Source: JABCYV01 sp963696025 (lineage in GTDB: Bacteria > Acidobacteriota > Terriglobia > Terriglobales > Acidobacteriaceae). From it: a DNA stretch of 64,000 bases. Positions within the stretch are counted from its first letter, which is position 1, and every line of letters starts with the position of its first letter. The translations under genes and the position numbers were made by a program. The notes beneath the pieces are model-generated. The model worked only from the letters and a program-made list of their open reading frames with translations, was not told where the DNA came from and did no database searches. Below, piece after piece: positions 53,662 through 61,542 of the stretch. The DNA is taken from assembly GCA_963696025.1 (NCBI GenBank), contig CAVOII010000012.1, forward strand, positions 310,001-374,000, given 5' to 3'.

Positions 53662-56600
53662 CTACGACTTCAGGGCCTTAATGCGCTCAGCCACATCCCG
53701 ATAGTCAATGTTGCTGCCGTACACCTCGGTGAAATGATTGAGGGCCGCGGGCTTGTTTCCTGCGGCCTCATAGGCGGAAGCCAGTTCGTAGTGCAGCGCG
53801 GTGCGGGTTTGCTCGTCAATGCCAGAGAGTTTGAGAGCGCGCTCGTACCAGCGAATGGCCGCCTCCGGCACTCCCTTATCAAGGAAACATTGGGCGAGCC
53901 AGGTGTAAGTCTGCATGAGTTGTGGGAACGTATGCCCGCGGTCCACCGCCTGGCATACCTTCTGTAGCTCGCCAATGGCTTCGTCCAGCAGTCCCATCTC
54001 GCGGAAAGCCACACCCAGGTTGTAATGTGTTTCGGGATCTTCGTCGGCGGTCGCTGTGTCCTCTTCCAACTCGTGCTTAAGCTCGCCGAACATGTCGGCT
54101 AGGTCTACCCCAGCGCTCCCTGCTGACGCTGGAACCAGCGCTGCCTCGGGAGCCAGGGACCGCATCTTCGTAGGCTGATAGGTGAAAGTCGGAGAGGCTG
54201 CGGCAGGCTCCATTGCTGGCGCCGTTGCCGCTGCTGCCGAGGCCATAAGAGTCGGGAAGTGAGGCGCCGGGGCGGAGGCCACTTTGCCCTTGCCTGTTTT
54301 CTTCAAGCCAGGCGGTGGCACAGGTTCAGTTTCGATCTCGGCTTGCGGTGCGGGCGCGTGCGGCAGGAAGGTGTCACCCAGCGAAGCTTCCAAGTCCGAG
54401 ACGAAATCACCCAGCACACCAGCGGGCGCAGGTGTCGTAGTCGTGGCGGCATATTCTGGCGCCATCTGCTTTGACGCTGGCGCGACTTCGCGAGTGATTG
54501 TCTTGGGTAGGAAGCCATCCCCCAGCGAATCGTCCAGTTGGGACACGAATTCATTCAGGGCGCCTGGTTCGGGCTTGGGCGGATGCGGTGGCGCTTCCTC
54601 GACAGGAGCGGCTTCGATCTGTTCCACCGAGATTTCTTCGACCGCTTCAGGCTCAGGCGGCGCTTGCGCGCTGGATGCTTCGATCTCCGCGCGCATGGCT
54701 GAAAGCATCGCCACACCCGGTTTCAGGCGGTCCAACTTGGCGAAAGCCAGGCGCGCCTGATCCACCATGGAATGCGTCAAATAGAAGCGGATCTCCTCGA
54801 CTGTTTCCTCGATCGCATGGGACTGCGGAGGCGCTGCCGTTGCTGGAGTTGCGGCCGCAACTTCCTCAGAAAGCGAAGCGGCCGATGGCTCCTCGGAGAG
54901 TTCTCCCTCCCACTCTTCGGAGATGTCTATCTCTTTCTCTGCCGCGGGCGCCGACTGGACCTCGAACTCGGCCGTGTGGACGGCTGGCTTTCCCAGTGGA
55001 GTCCCAGCCGGCGCATGGAAGAAAAGTCCCGTCGCCGCCGCAGCGTGCTTCTCCGCTACGGGAGCGAGATGAAGCGGATCCGCGACAGCAGAGGCAATTT
55101 GCGGTTCCGGCTGCAATTCCGTCCCGATCCCTGCTTCGGGTTCGACCACGCCCGCCGAGGTGCGTTCCTCATACTTGCTGGCCAACTCGCCGTAACGACT
55201 GGCCTCCTCGGGGTGTCCCGCATCGTGATAAACGCTTTCCAACGTCCGACAGCAAACCGCCGCCTCGGCAAAACGCCCGGCCCGCGTGTGCAGGGCTGCC
55301 AGACGCTGGTTCAAACGCAAATCCTTCGGCGCCTTGGGCAGTGCGGAGAGTAATGGCCCTAAAGCCTTGGCGGGCATGTTGTAGGAGACGAAAAGCTCAG
55401 CATCGGTCAGGGCCGCGCGAACGGTCAGAGCCACATCGTCTGCATAGCGCTGATCGATGAACGGGGCGGTAGCTTCCAACTCCTCCACCAGGACCGCCCC
55501 TTCTTCTGCCGTAATCAACCTAGACGCGATTCCGCCTCCCAAGCGCGCTACGATCTGCTGATAATTGCGAGCGTGCAACTGATTCTGCGGCTCAAGTTGG
55601 GTAAGCTTCAGGTAGTAGTCGCGGGCTTTTTCCAATTCTCCTGAGTGTACGTAGGCGTGGGCCAGCAGTTCGTAAACCTCAGTCGTGTGAGTGGTGTCTC
55701 CTGCTTTTTGAAGTATTTCGAGCAGCGTTTCCAGCAGCGGCGCGTTTTCGCGAACGTGCCCAATCATGGCATGCAGACTTTCCAGAACGTTCGCCGACTC
55801 CGTTGCCAGCAGCCGATCGGAATACTGCTGATACACCAACAGCAGATCCTCGAAACGCCCAGCCGCCATTAAAGCTTCGGCATAACTCGTAATCGCTGCG
55901 GTGTCGTTGTGGACAGTGAAAAGTTTTCCAGCCAGGATTCCCGCCTCGTCCAAACGTCCGCTCTGCAGGAAAGCCTGCATCAAAGCACGCAGTCCGTCGG
56001 GATGCGTATCCAGGTCGGCAACCCTCTCCAGGTTGGCAATGGCCCCGGCCATGTCACCTGAATCAAAGGCGTTTCGCCCTCGCAGAAGCAGCGCGTGGCT
56101 GTTTCCCGGATCGAGCGTGAGCATGCGCTGCAGAATTTCTTCAGCCGGGCCCAGTTGGCCTCGTGCTCGCAGGCTGTCAGCGGCAGAAGCAAAAATTTGC
56201 CAGGCTTCGGTCTTTTTATTGAGCCGGAGGTAAACCTCGGCCAGCCGCATCCGCATGGCCACGTTTTCTGGATCCATCTCCAGCGTCTTCTGGAAGATTC
56301 GAACTGCCTGTTCGAGTTCGCCGGCTCGCAGAAACTCTTCTGCAACCTGCAGGTATTGCGCGCGCGCATCGTTGAACAGGCCCTGCTGCGTGTACAACTC
56401 GGCCAACCGCAGTACGCCTTCCAGGGTCGGCTTGATCTTGGTCAGCTTCTTGTACATGGCGATGGCTTTGACCGTGAAGCCCTGGCTGGCATAAGCGTCG
56501 CCTACACTCTTGAAGCATTCAAGGGCCTTGTCATTTTGGCCAAGCCGCGCGTGGAGGTCTCCCACAGTGTTGCTTACCGTGAGGTCTTTAGGGTCAGCCT

Positions 56601-56709
56601 TGAGGATCTTTTCGTACTCAGCAATGGCGCTGGGCAGCTTGCCTTGCTGGACGAACTTCTCCGCAGTGCTCAGAACCTTCTGCTTGTTGAAACCAAAACC
56701 AAACGCCAT
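53662..56709 (-). CDS. Large tetratricopeptide-repeat protein
   Basis: This protein of about 1015 residues starts at ATG 56709 (MAFGFGFNKQKVLSTAEKFV). TPR units fill the first 530 residues, such as AIAEYEKILKADPKDLTVSN, AIAMYKKLTKIKPTLEGVLR and AVRIFQKTLEMDPENVAMRM. A long Pro/Ala/Glu-rich linker follows (about 570-890), then more TPRs (HYNLGVAFREMGLLDEAIGE). No catalytic domain or membrane segment. Such proteins organise complexes; the linker contains two near-repeats (LNEFVSQLDDSLGDGFLP and LGDFVSDLEASLGDTFLP). Confidence 0.88.
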   Translation of the reverse strand: MAFGFGFNKQKVLSTAEKFVQQGKLPSAIAEYEKILKADPKDLTVSNTVGDLHARLGQNDKALECFKSVGDAYASQGFTVKAIAMYKKLTKIKPTLEGVLRLAELYTQQGLFNDARAQYLQVAEEFLRAGELEQAVRIFQKTLEMDPENVAMRMRLAEVYLRLNKKTEAWQIFASAADSLRARGQLGPAEEILQRMLTLDPGNSHALLLRGRNAFDSGDMAGAIANLERVADLDTHPDGLRALMQAFLQSGRLDEAGILAGKLFTVHNDTAAITSYAEALMAAGRFEDLLLVYQQYSDRLLATESANVLESLHAMIGHVRENAPLLETLLEILQKAGDTTHTTEVYELLAHAYVHSGELEKARDYYLKLTQLEPQNQLHARNYQQIVARLGGGIASRLITAEEGAVLVEELEATAPFIDQRYADDVALTVRAALTDAELFVSYNMPAKALGPLLSALPKAPKDLRLNQRLAALHTRAGRFAEAAVCCRTLESVYHDAGHPEEASRYGELASKYEERTSAGVVEPEAGIGTELQPEPQIASAVADPLHLAPVAEKHAAAATGLFFHAPAGTPLGKPAVHTAEFEVQSAPAAEKEIDISEEWEGELSEEPSAASLSEEVAAATPATAAPPQSHAIEETVEEIRFYLTHSMVDQARLAFAKLDRLKPGVAMLSAMRAEIEASSAQAPPEPEAVEEISVEQIEAAPVEEAPPHPPKPEPGALNEFVSQLDDSLGDGFLPKTITREVAPASKQMAPEYAATTTTPAPAGVLGDFVSDLEASLGDTFLPHAPAPQAEIETEPVPPPGLKKTGKGKVASAPAPHFPTLMASAAAATAPAMEPAAASPTFTYQPTKMRSLAPEAALVPASAGSAGVDLADMFGELKHELEEDTATADEDPETHYNLGVAFREMGLLDEAIGELQKVCQAVDRGHTFPQLMQTYTWLAQCFLDKGVPEAAIRWYERALKLSGIDEQTRTALHYELASAYEAAGNKPAALNHFTEVYGSNIDYRDVAERIKALKS

Positions 56710-56754
56710 AAGAGTGCAGACTCCGGCTCCGGTTATCTCCTGTTGGAAAGCCAC

Positions 56755-57146
56755 ATTCCCGGGAGTTCACCGGCGAGTTGCCCATTCCATCGGTTATTTT
56801 GCCACTTACCCGAGGGATGGTCTTTCGGACAAGGGCAATTGTAAGGCTGGTTACCTAGATTCGTATGGTTACTAAGGGTTACCGAAAGGGAGTGTACGAG
56901 TGGGTTACCACTGGAGCATGGGGTAACACGCAGCGGAAAAAGGCATTTTCAAATCTGGCTTGCAGATTCCTGGAGGGTAGAAGCGTCGCGCTGGACTTTT
57001 CCAATCTGAAATCCTGAATCCTCGTCTCAGACCGCCGCCGGATCACCTCTAATGCAATTTAATTATTGGCAAGCCAAATGGCTTCCATATAGGTTGGCTG
57101 GCTGAATCGCAGCGGCTAGAATCTTGACACAAAGAAAAGCTTTTTT
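56755..57146. promoter_or_regulatory. Spacer with GGTTAC direct repeats and a possible promoter
   Basis: No gene is seen in these 390 bases. GGTTAC occurs four times in the same direction in 60 bp (56849, 56867, 56877, 56903). Close to the AhpD-like gene a TTGACA sits near 57124, with an A-rich stretch and ATG at 57147. The repeats could bind a regulator of either divergent gene. Confidence 0.4.
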
Positions 57147-57713
57147 ATGACATGGATTCGCACCATACCTTTCTCCGAGGCCGACGAAAAATTGCGCCGA
57201 GCGATGGAGAGCCAAAGGTCGCTCTACCCCGTCGAGTACGCCACTCCGGTGCATCCGTCTGAGGGCGGTGGGGCGCTGATCGTAGAGTCTCACAGCCTGA
57301 TCCCGGATGCGCTTTACCACGCCTTTGCCACCTTTGGCGCGCTCATGTCTCCCGATTTGCCGCTCAGCCGGCGGCAGCACGAAATGATCACGACTGTGGT
57401 GTCGGTGACCAATCGGTGCGTCTATTGAATCGAGTCCCACGCAGAGTTTCTGCGTCGCGTGACCCTGGACAAGAGCCTGGTCGAAGCGCTGGAGAAGGAC
57501 TACACCGCTGCCTCCATCACCGCGCAGGAGCACGCGATGCTCGACTATGCGGTAAAACTCACCCGCGATGCCACCAAAGTATCGAAGGATGATCACGTCC
57601 GCCTGCGGGCCGCAGGCTTCGACCATAAAGCCATCCTGCAGATTACTCTCATAGCCTCCTGGTTCAACTACATCAACCGCGTTGCCGACGCGCTTGGCGT
57701 GGGCAGAGATTAG
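57147..57713 (+). CDS. Probable selenoprotein: AhpD-like (carboxymuconolactone decarboxylase-type) peroxidase, UGA at 57426-57428 read as Sec
   Basis: The frame has one internal TGA. Before it the protein reads [20 protein letters not shown]; after it the same frame continues [20 protein letters not shown] and ends [13 protein letters not shown] at 57713, 188 residues in all. AhpD-like peroxidase-related proteins have NRCxYCxxSH here, with both Cys forming the redox pair. Here the second Cys is UGA, giving CVYU followed by the conserved ESH. A hairpin begins 11 nt later. AhpD reduces peroxiredoxins or peroxides, and CxxU forms of AhpD-like proteins have been reported elsewhere. The ATG follows an A/G-rich site. 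A nonsense mutation is the alternative. Confidence 0.87.
57439..57455 (+). promoter_or_regulatory. Candidate bacterial SECIS element of the AhpD-like gene
   Basis: ACGCAGA (57439-57445) pairs perfectly with TCTGCGT (57449-57455); with the top pair open the loop is AGTTT on a 6-bp stem. The stem starts 11 nt after the UGA and the loop G and U lie at +18 and +19. Size, position and G-U loop match what bacterial SelB needs and resemble the hairpin after the redoxin UGA at 15164-15180. Confidence 0.7.
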
Positions 57714-57761
57714 GAAGCATTGGCTGTCATTGCGTACGCCCATTCCAAACAAGGGGCCAGG

Positions 57762-58379
57762 ATGCGGACGCGTCAGCAGAGGAAGTCGGAAAGAGTGAAT
57801 GTCGAGAAGCAAACTCTTGAACTAAGGTGTGCGGTTACCTGGAAAAGCCTCCTGATCAACGGAACGGAATATTGTGCTCTCTGGCACAGTATCGAAGGCT
57901 GGCTGCTAAAGGGCACAGTCGTCGGAGCTTTGAAAGATCAGCGCCCAATGCTGGCGAATTACGAAATCTACTGTGACGAGAGATGGGTCACTTATCGGGC
58001 TGAACTGGAGTGCACAATCGGAAAAGACACGAAGCCACTCACTCTGAGCGTGGAGACTCACGGCGTGTGGCGCAGTTCGGGGCAGGAGTTGCCCGGGCTA
58101 GGCGGATGTACCGACATCGACCTCGCCATCACGCCCGCCACCAACACTCTCCCTATCAGGCGTCTCGACCTCGACATAGGGAGCAGTGAGCTGGTCGTTG
58201 CCGCTTGGGTTAAATTCCCTGAACTTACAGTTCAGCCGCTTTCCCAGCACTACACGCGGCTTGCAAGGGATAAATATCGTTATGAAAGCGAAAGTGGATT
58301 TTCAGCCGAGATCAGTGTCGACGATCTCGGCTTGGTGACCACGTACCCCAGCGGTTGGGAACGCATCGCCGCACTGTAG
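57762..58379 (+). CDS. Putative glycolipid-binding domain protein
   Basis: This protein of about 205 residues matches the bacterial putative glycolipid-binding domain family: WHSIEGWLLKGTVVGALKDQ, YEIYCDERWVTYRAELECTI, GCTDIDLAITPATNTLPIRR, VVAAWVKFPELTVQPLSQHY and YESESGFSAEISVDDLGLVT are the family's characteristic strands. Function is inferred only from the domain name. Start uncertain: ATG 57762 or GTG 57798; the open frame also reaches 57720. Confidence 0.8.
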   Translation: MRTRQQRKSERVNVEKQTLELRCAVTWKSLLINGTEYCALWHSIEGWLLKGTVVGALKDQRPMLANYEIYCDERWVTYRAELECTIGKDTKPLTLSVETHGVWRSSGQELPGLGGCTDIDLAITPATNTLPIRRLDLDIGSSELVVAAWVKFPELTVQPLSQHYTRLARDKYRYESESGFSAEISVDDLGLVTTYPSGWERIAAL

Positions 58380-58420
58380 TCGAAATTTGATTCTATGAGT
58401 TTGGAATGCTAATGCCGTGT

Positions 58421-58956
58421 TCAGTGCGGCTGATTTTGCTCAAATGGCCGGATCGACCGTAGCAACTCCACCGCCATCCCGGCGCGCTCCTCCGCCATCC
58501 ACTCCCAAACTCTGCGCCCGTTCCCATTCGTCGAGCATCGTGCTTCAGCATAGTCCACCAACCGATTAAGCACGGTTGTCACCGAGGCGATTGGATCTTT
58601 GTGACGCTCGATCAACTCGGGGAATCTTCGCCGTAGTTGATCGCAAACCTGACGGGTGCCGAGCGGGGTCCCCGACTCCATCAATACCAGCCGGCAAGCC
58701 CGGGCTGTCGGCTTGCCCGTCTGCGGTCGAGAAAAGTGAGCAACTCATCACTCAGCACCGAGTTGCCAAAGATGTTCGCCAGGCCCACGAGCGTTTGCTT
58801 AATGGTGCCGATTCGCTTCATGAGCTCAGCGCGTCTCTGGACCAGTTCGTAGAGTTCCCGTTCTGCGGACAAGATCACCTCCTGCACGTGCAGATCTGAC
58901 ACGGGCAAGCCTGCCGCTTCCAGAATGCCATTGCTTCCATTCGTGCCGGTGTTCAT
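58421..58956 (-). pseudogene. Frameshifted small regulator-like gene
   Basis: Two minus-strand frames join into one protein. The upstream part starts MNTGTNGSNGILEAAGLPVS and runs through VILSAERELYELVQRRAELM to FLDRRRASRQPG; in the other frame RACRLVLMESGTPLGTRQVC continues at once and leads to DPIASVTTVLNRLVDYAEAR and VWEWM. The second half resembles a winged-helix domain. The join is near 58702 in CCCGGG, consistent with loss or gain of one base. The TTGATG overlap at 58682-58684 would allow coupled translation, so two peptides remain possible. Confidence 0.6.
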
Positions 58957-58994
58957 GCCCTGACCTCCGACGATCGCAGTCTTCTTGTAAAGCG

Positions 58995-59423
58995 CTACGG
59001 CCGAGTTTCCGCCGTCACCGCTTCTGTGTGCGGCACGCGGCCACTCGCGATGAAGGTTCGGCGTCTTGGCTGCGCCAACTCATAGCCGCGAGTCTCGCCC
59101 CGCCTCCACACTTGCGCCAACACGTGCTGATCGCCATAACTCAGGAATTCCAGTTTGCTCGACTCAGGCTGTCCGGCGGACTCGACTCGGTTTGTCAGCA
59201 CCTTGGTCAGCACCCTGCCATACGAATCGCGCAGAGCGAGAAAGCCAGGCGCATCAGTGGCAATCGAATATTCTCCCGCGGGAAAACTCTGATGCCCCAC
59301 TTTGAATTCGAATGGAACACTTACCTTAATGACTTGATCAGCTTGTTGTGCGTGGCACATTCCAGCGAACAACAAAACAGTCGTTGATAGTGAACTTAGA
59401 GCCCGTCCAATCCTGTACTTCAT
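58995..59423 (-). CDS. Secreted hypothetical protein
   Basis: This 142-residue protein starts at ATG 59423, 7 nt after a run of AAGGGGG, with a signal peptide KYRIGRALSSLSTTVLLFAG ending near CHAQ. The mature part has IKVSVPFEFKVGHQSFPAGE followed by YSIATDAPGFLALRDSYGRV, a beta-sandwich-like pattern seen in many short acidobacterial exported proteins. No enzymatic motif. Function unknown. Confidence 0.72.
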   Translation of the reverse strand: MKYRIGRALSSLSTTVLLFAGMCHAQQADQVIKVSVPFEFKVGHQSFPAGEYSIATDAPGFLALRDSYGRVLTKVLTNRVESAGQPESSKLEFLSYGDQHVLAQVWRRGETRGYELAQPRRRTFIASGRVPHTEAVTAETRP

Positions 59424-59608
59424 ACAACCCCCTTTTGTTCTGTCTACCGACCTCTTGAAAATAAAAAGCATGCATCCAGTGAAACCAGCCTGCCCGAAAC
59501 TTATTCCCCCCTGCTATCCGCTTCTTGCCTCCGAATTGTTTTTCGGAATCTGCCGGTTTAGACTCACCTGCTTATGCATGAGAATTATTGTTTGTTTTCA
59601 TCGTTAGA

Positions 59609-60544
59609 ATGAATTATGCTCATGTCATGGAAGCGAGGTTGGAAATCCGCCATCTGAAGCTGCTGTCCGCGGTCGCGGAAGCGGGCAGCGTCACTGAAGC
59701 CGGCAAGCGCTTGCACCTCACACAGTCGGCATTGAGCCATCAACTGCGCGACGCCGAAGAAAAGCTGGGCACGGCACTATTCCTGCGTTTGGGGAAAAAA
59801 ATGGTGTTGACCCCCGCAGGAGAGACGTTACTGGTTTGCGCTCGCCGAGTGCTCGAAGAGCTGAGCGGTGCGGAAGCACGAGTCGAAGGCTTGAATGGCC
59901 GAGCTCGCGGAGTGATCCGGTTGAGCACGGAGTGCTACACCTGTTATCACTGGTTACCTCCGCTGCTCAAGAAGTTCCACAACAAGTTTTCTCGCGTTGA
60001 AGTAAATATCGATGCCGGCGCCACCGCGTATCCGGCTACAGCTCTGCTCGAAGGCAAGCTGGACGTCGCCGTCATGAGCTGCCCGCCGCGCAACAAGAGT
60101 CTTCGTGCCACTCCAATGTTCGAAGACGAACTGGTGATTGTGATGGCGCCTGCTCACCGGCTTGCGTCATCCAACCAGATACAGCCGCGTGATTTGGCAG
60201 AGGAGACCGTCCTCGTCTATCCTCCGCGGGAAGAAAGTACTTTGGTTAATAAGATTTTGAAGCCTGCCGGAATCACGCCCCACCGAGTGATCGAAGTTCC
60301 CCTAACGGAAGCCATCATCGAGCTTGCGTCTGCGGGAACTGGTGTCGGTTTTCTGGCGCGGTGGGCCGTCGCCCCCAGTGCGGAAGCGGGCAGAGTCGCG
60401 ATCCGCCCATTGAGCGGTCGCGGCTTCCGGCGCCAGTGGTACGCCGTCACTTTACGAAATCAGCCCGCCCCCCCGCATCTGACCGAGTTCCTGGGTCTAC
60501 TCGCCGGATTCTGCCCCAAGCAGGCGCGCCGAATGTCAGCCTAG
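59609..60544 (+). CDS. LysR-family transcriptional regulator (MetR-like)
   Basis: This protein of about 311 residues has the LysR winged helix-turn-helix (RLEIRHLKLLSAVAEAGSVT, EAGKRLHLTQSALSHQLRDA) and a substrate-binding domain from about residue 95 (GVIRLSTECYTCYHWLPPLL). The ECYTCYHWLP stretch is characteristic of the MetR branch, which responds to homocysteine and controls methionine genes. No met gene is adjacent. The start is ATG 59609 or 59627. Confidence 0.85.
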   Translation: MNYAHVMEARLEIRHLKLLSAVAEAGSVTEAGKRLHLTQSALSHQLRDAEEKLGTALFLRLGKKMVLTPAGETLLVCARRVLEELSGAEARVEGLNGRARGVIRLSTECYTCYHWLPPLLKKFHNKFSRVEVNIDAGATAYPATALLEGKLDVAVMSCPPRNKSLRATPMFEDELVIVMAPAHRLASSNQIQPRDLAEETVLVYPPREESTLVNKILKPAGITPHRVIEVPLTEAIIELASAGTGVGFLARWAVAPSAEAGRVAIRPLSGRGFRRQWYAVTLRNQPAPPHLTEFLGLLAGFCPKQARRMSA

Positions 60545-60891
60545 GATTCGGAGTTCAAATTGTGCCCGCGAACATACTCCCGGAAAATCTCTGAGACCTG
60601 CTTGATCTCATCATCTTTTTCAAACTGGTATGCGGCGCCTAATGTTCTGATCACTTCATTCCTCGCTACCAAACTTTTGTTCGGTTCTAACAATCGCGCC
60701 CACTCTTCCGCCACAGCTTTACGCTGTTCCGCATCTGCGTCTTCGCAGAACTGGCGGGCGGCGGCCTCGGCCGAGCCGTACTCGTCCACCAGATCTTCGT
60801 GGAAATAGCCCCGCAGAAAATCTCGCAAAACCGGAAAATCGGCAGGGGGAATGTCGGTATTCTTGCGGTCATCGGGATGCTTTCGGCTCAT
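60541..60891 (-). CDS. CdiI-like immunity protein
   Basis: This 116-residue protein has the contact-dependent inhibition immunity-family pattern: FPVLRDFLRGYFHEDLVDEY, GSAEAAARQFCEDADAEQRK, and AVAEEWARLLEPNKSLVARN. Its start ATG (60891) overlaps the stop of the RNase A-like gene as TGATG, so it should be made in step with the toxin. The presumed task is to bind and block the toxin in the producing cell. It is cytoplasmic (no signal peptide). Confidence 0.72.
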   Translation of the reverse strand: MSRKHPDDRKNTDIPPADFPVLRDFLRGYFHEDLVDEYGSAEAAARQFCEDADAEQRKAVAEEWARLLEPNKSLVARNEVIRTLGAAYQFEKDDEIKQVSEIFREYVRGHNLNSES

Positions 60892-61436
60892 CAGCGGCAC
60901 TCCGGATAGCTAGTCAGAACGTAATACTCGGTCGGTCCGCTCCACTTCAAGACAACCAGGGCATGCGAACAAGGCGCCGTCTGTTCGTCGCCACGCCGCA
61001 ACGTCCGGCCGATAGGGTGAGCGGCGTCTCCATCGTAGTCCAGCACCAGGTTGGGATGTCCGCCTTCCGGCTCCAGCCAACGCCGAATTTTCGCCTGATT
61101 TTGCTGCAGCACCATGCCCACCACACGCTCCGCAGCCTCGCGGTCAGTATAGGTCGATGCGGCGGAGATTCTACGCTCACGATCGAGACGCTGCCGGAGT
61201 TGCTCATCGCTTCGGCTCACGTGCTTGCTCAGAGTGTGTCCGCCGGATGCTTCATCTTGCGAGAGATCGTGCGTCGGACCCGAGAAGCCGCGGATAGCAC
61301 CGCTCGGGGCGGGAGACTTGTCAGCTTCCTGTGGAGGTGACTGACAGGCACTGGTGACCAGAAGCACCAGCCCCAAAATCAGGAAACATGCCCCAGCTGT
61401 TTTTGGACGACATCTCATTTGTCCAATGTCCCGCAT
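60891..61436 (-). CDS. RNase A-like toxin (CdiA-CT RNase A type) with lipoprotein-like signal
   Basis: This 181-residue protein has an N-terminal hydrophobic signal with a lipobox-like end (LILGLVLLVTSACQ) and a C-terminal domain that matches the bacterial RNase A-fold toxins: GGHTLSKHVSRSDEQLRQRL, ERRISAASTYTDREAAERVV, PNLVLDYDGDAAHPIGRTL and VVLKWSGPTEYYVLTSYPEC. In these toxins the HxxxxHV and late strand residues form the catalytic centre that cleaves RNA. It is not a CdiA C terminus but a small separate gene. The coupled immunity gene supports toxicity. Confidence 0.75.
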   Translation of the reverse strand: MRDIGQMRCRPKTAGACFLILGLVLLVTSACQSPPQEADKSPAPSGAIRGFSGPTHDLSQDEASGGHTLSKHVSRSDEQLRQRLDRERRISAASTYTDREAAERVVGMVLQQNQAKIRRWLEPEGGHPNLVLDYDGDAAHPIGRTLRRGDEQTAPCSHALVVLKWSGPTEYYVLTSYPECR

Positions 61437-61542
61437 GGAACGCTGCGCCTAAAAGTACGGAGGAGTATCGCATAAAGATTCTTCGCCTGAAGCGGGCGCG
61501 AGACCGCGCAGGCGCTGGAATGCCTCGACGCGTTAAGCTTGC

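Noticed and set aside
57426..57428. Two separate genes, with the second starting near GTG 57459
   Set aside because: The first piece would end in the middle of the AhpD CxxC motif and the second would lack it; only the joined frame makes a normal family member.
57063..57812. A 249-codon minus-strand open frame across the AhpD-like gene
   Set aside because: It is antisense to a clear CMD/AhpD family protein and has no motif.
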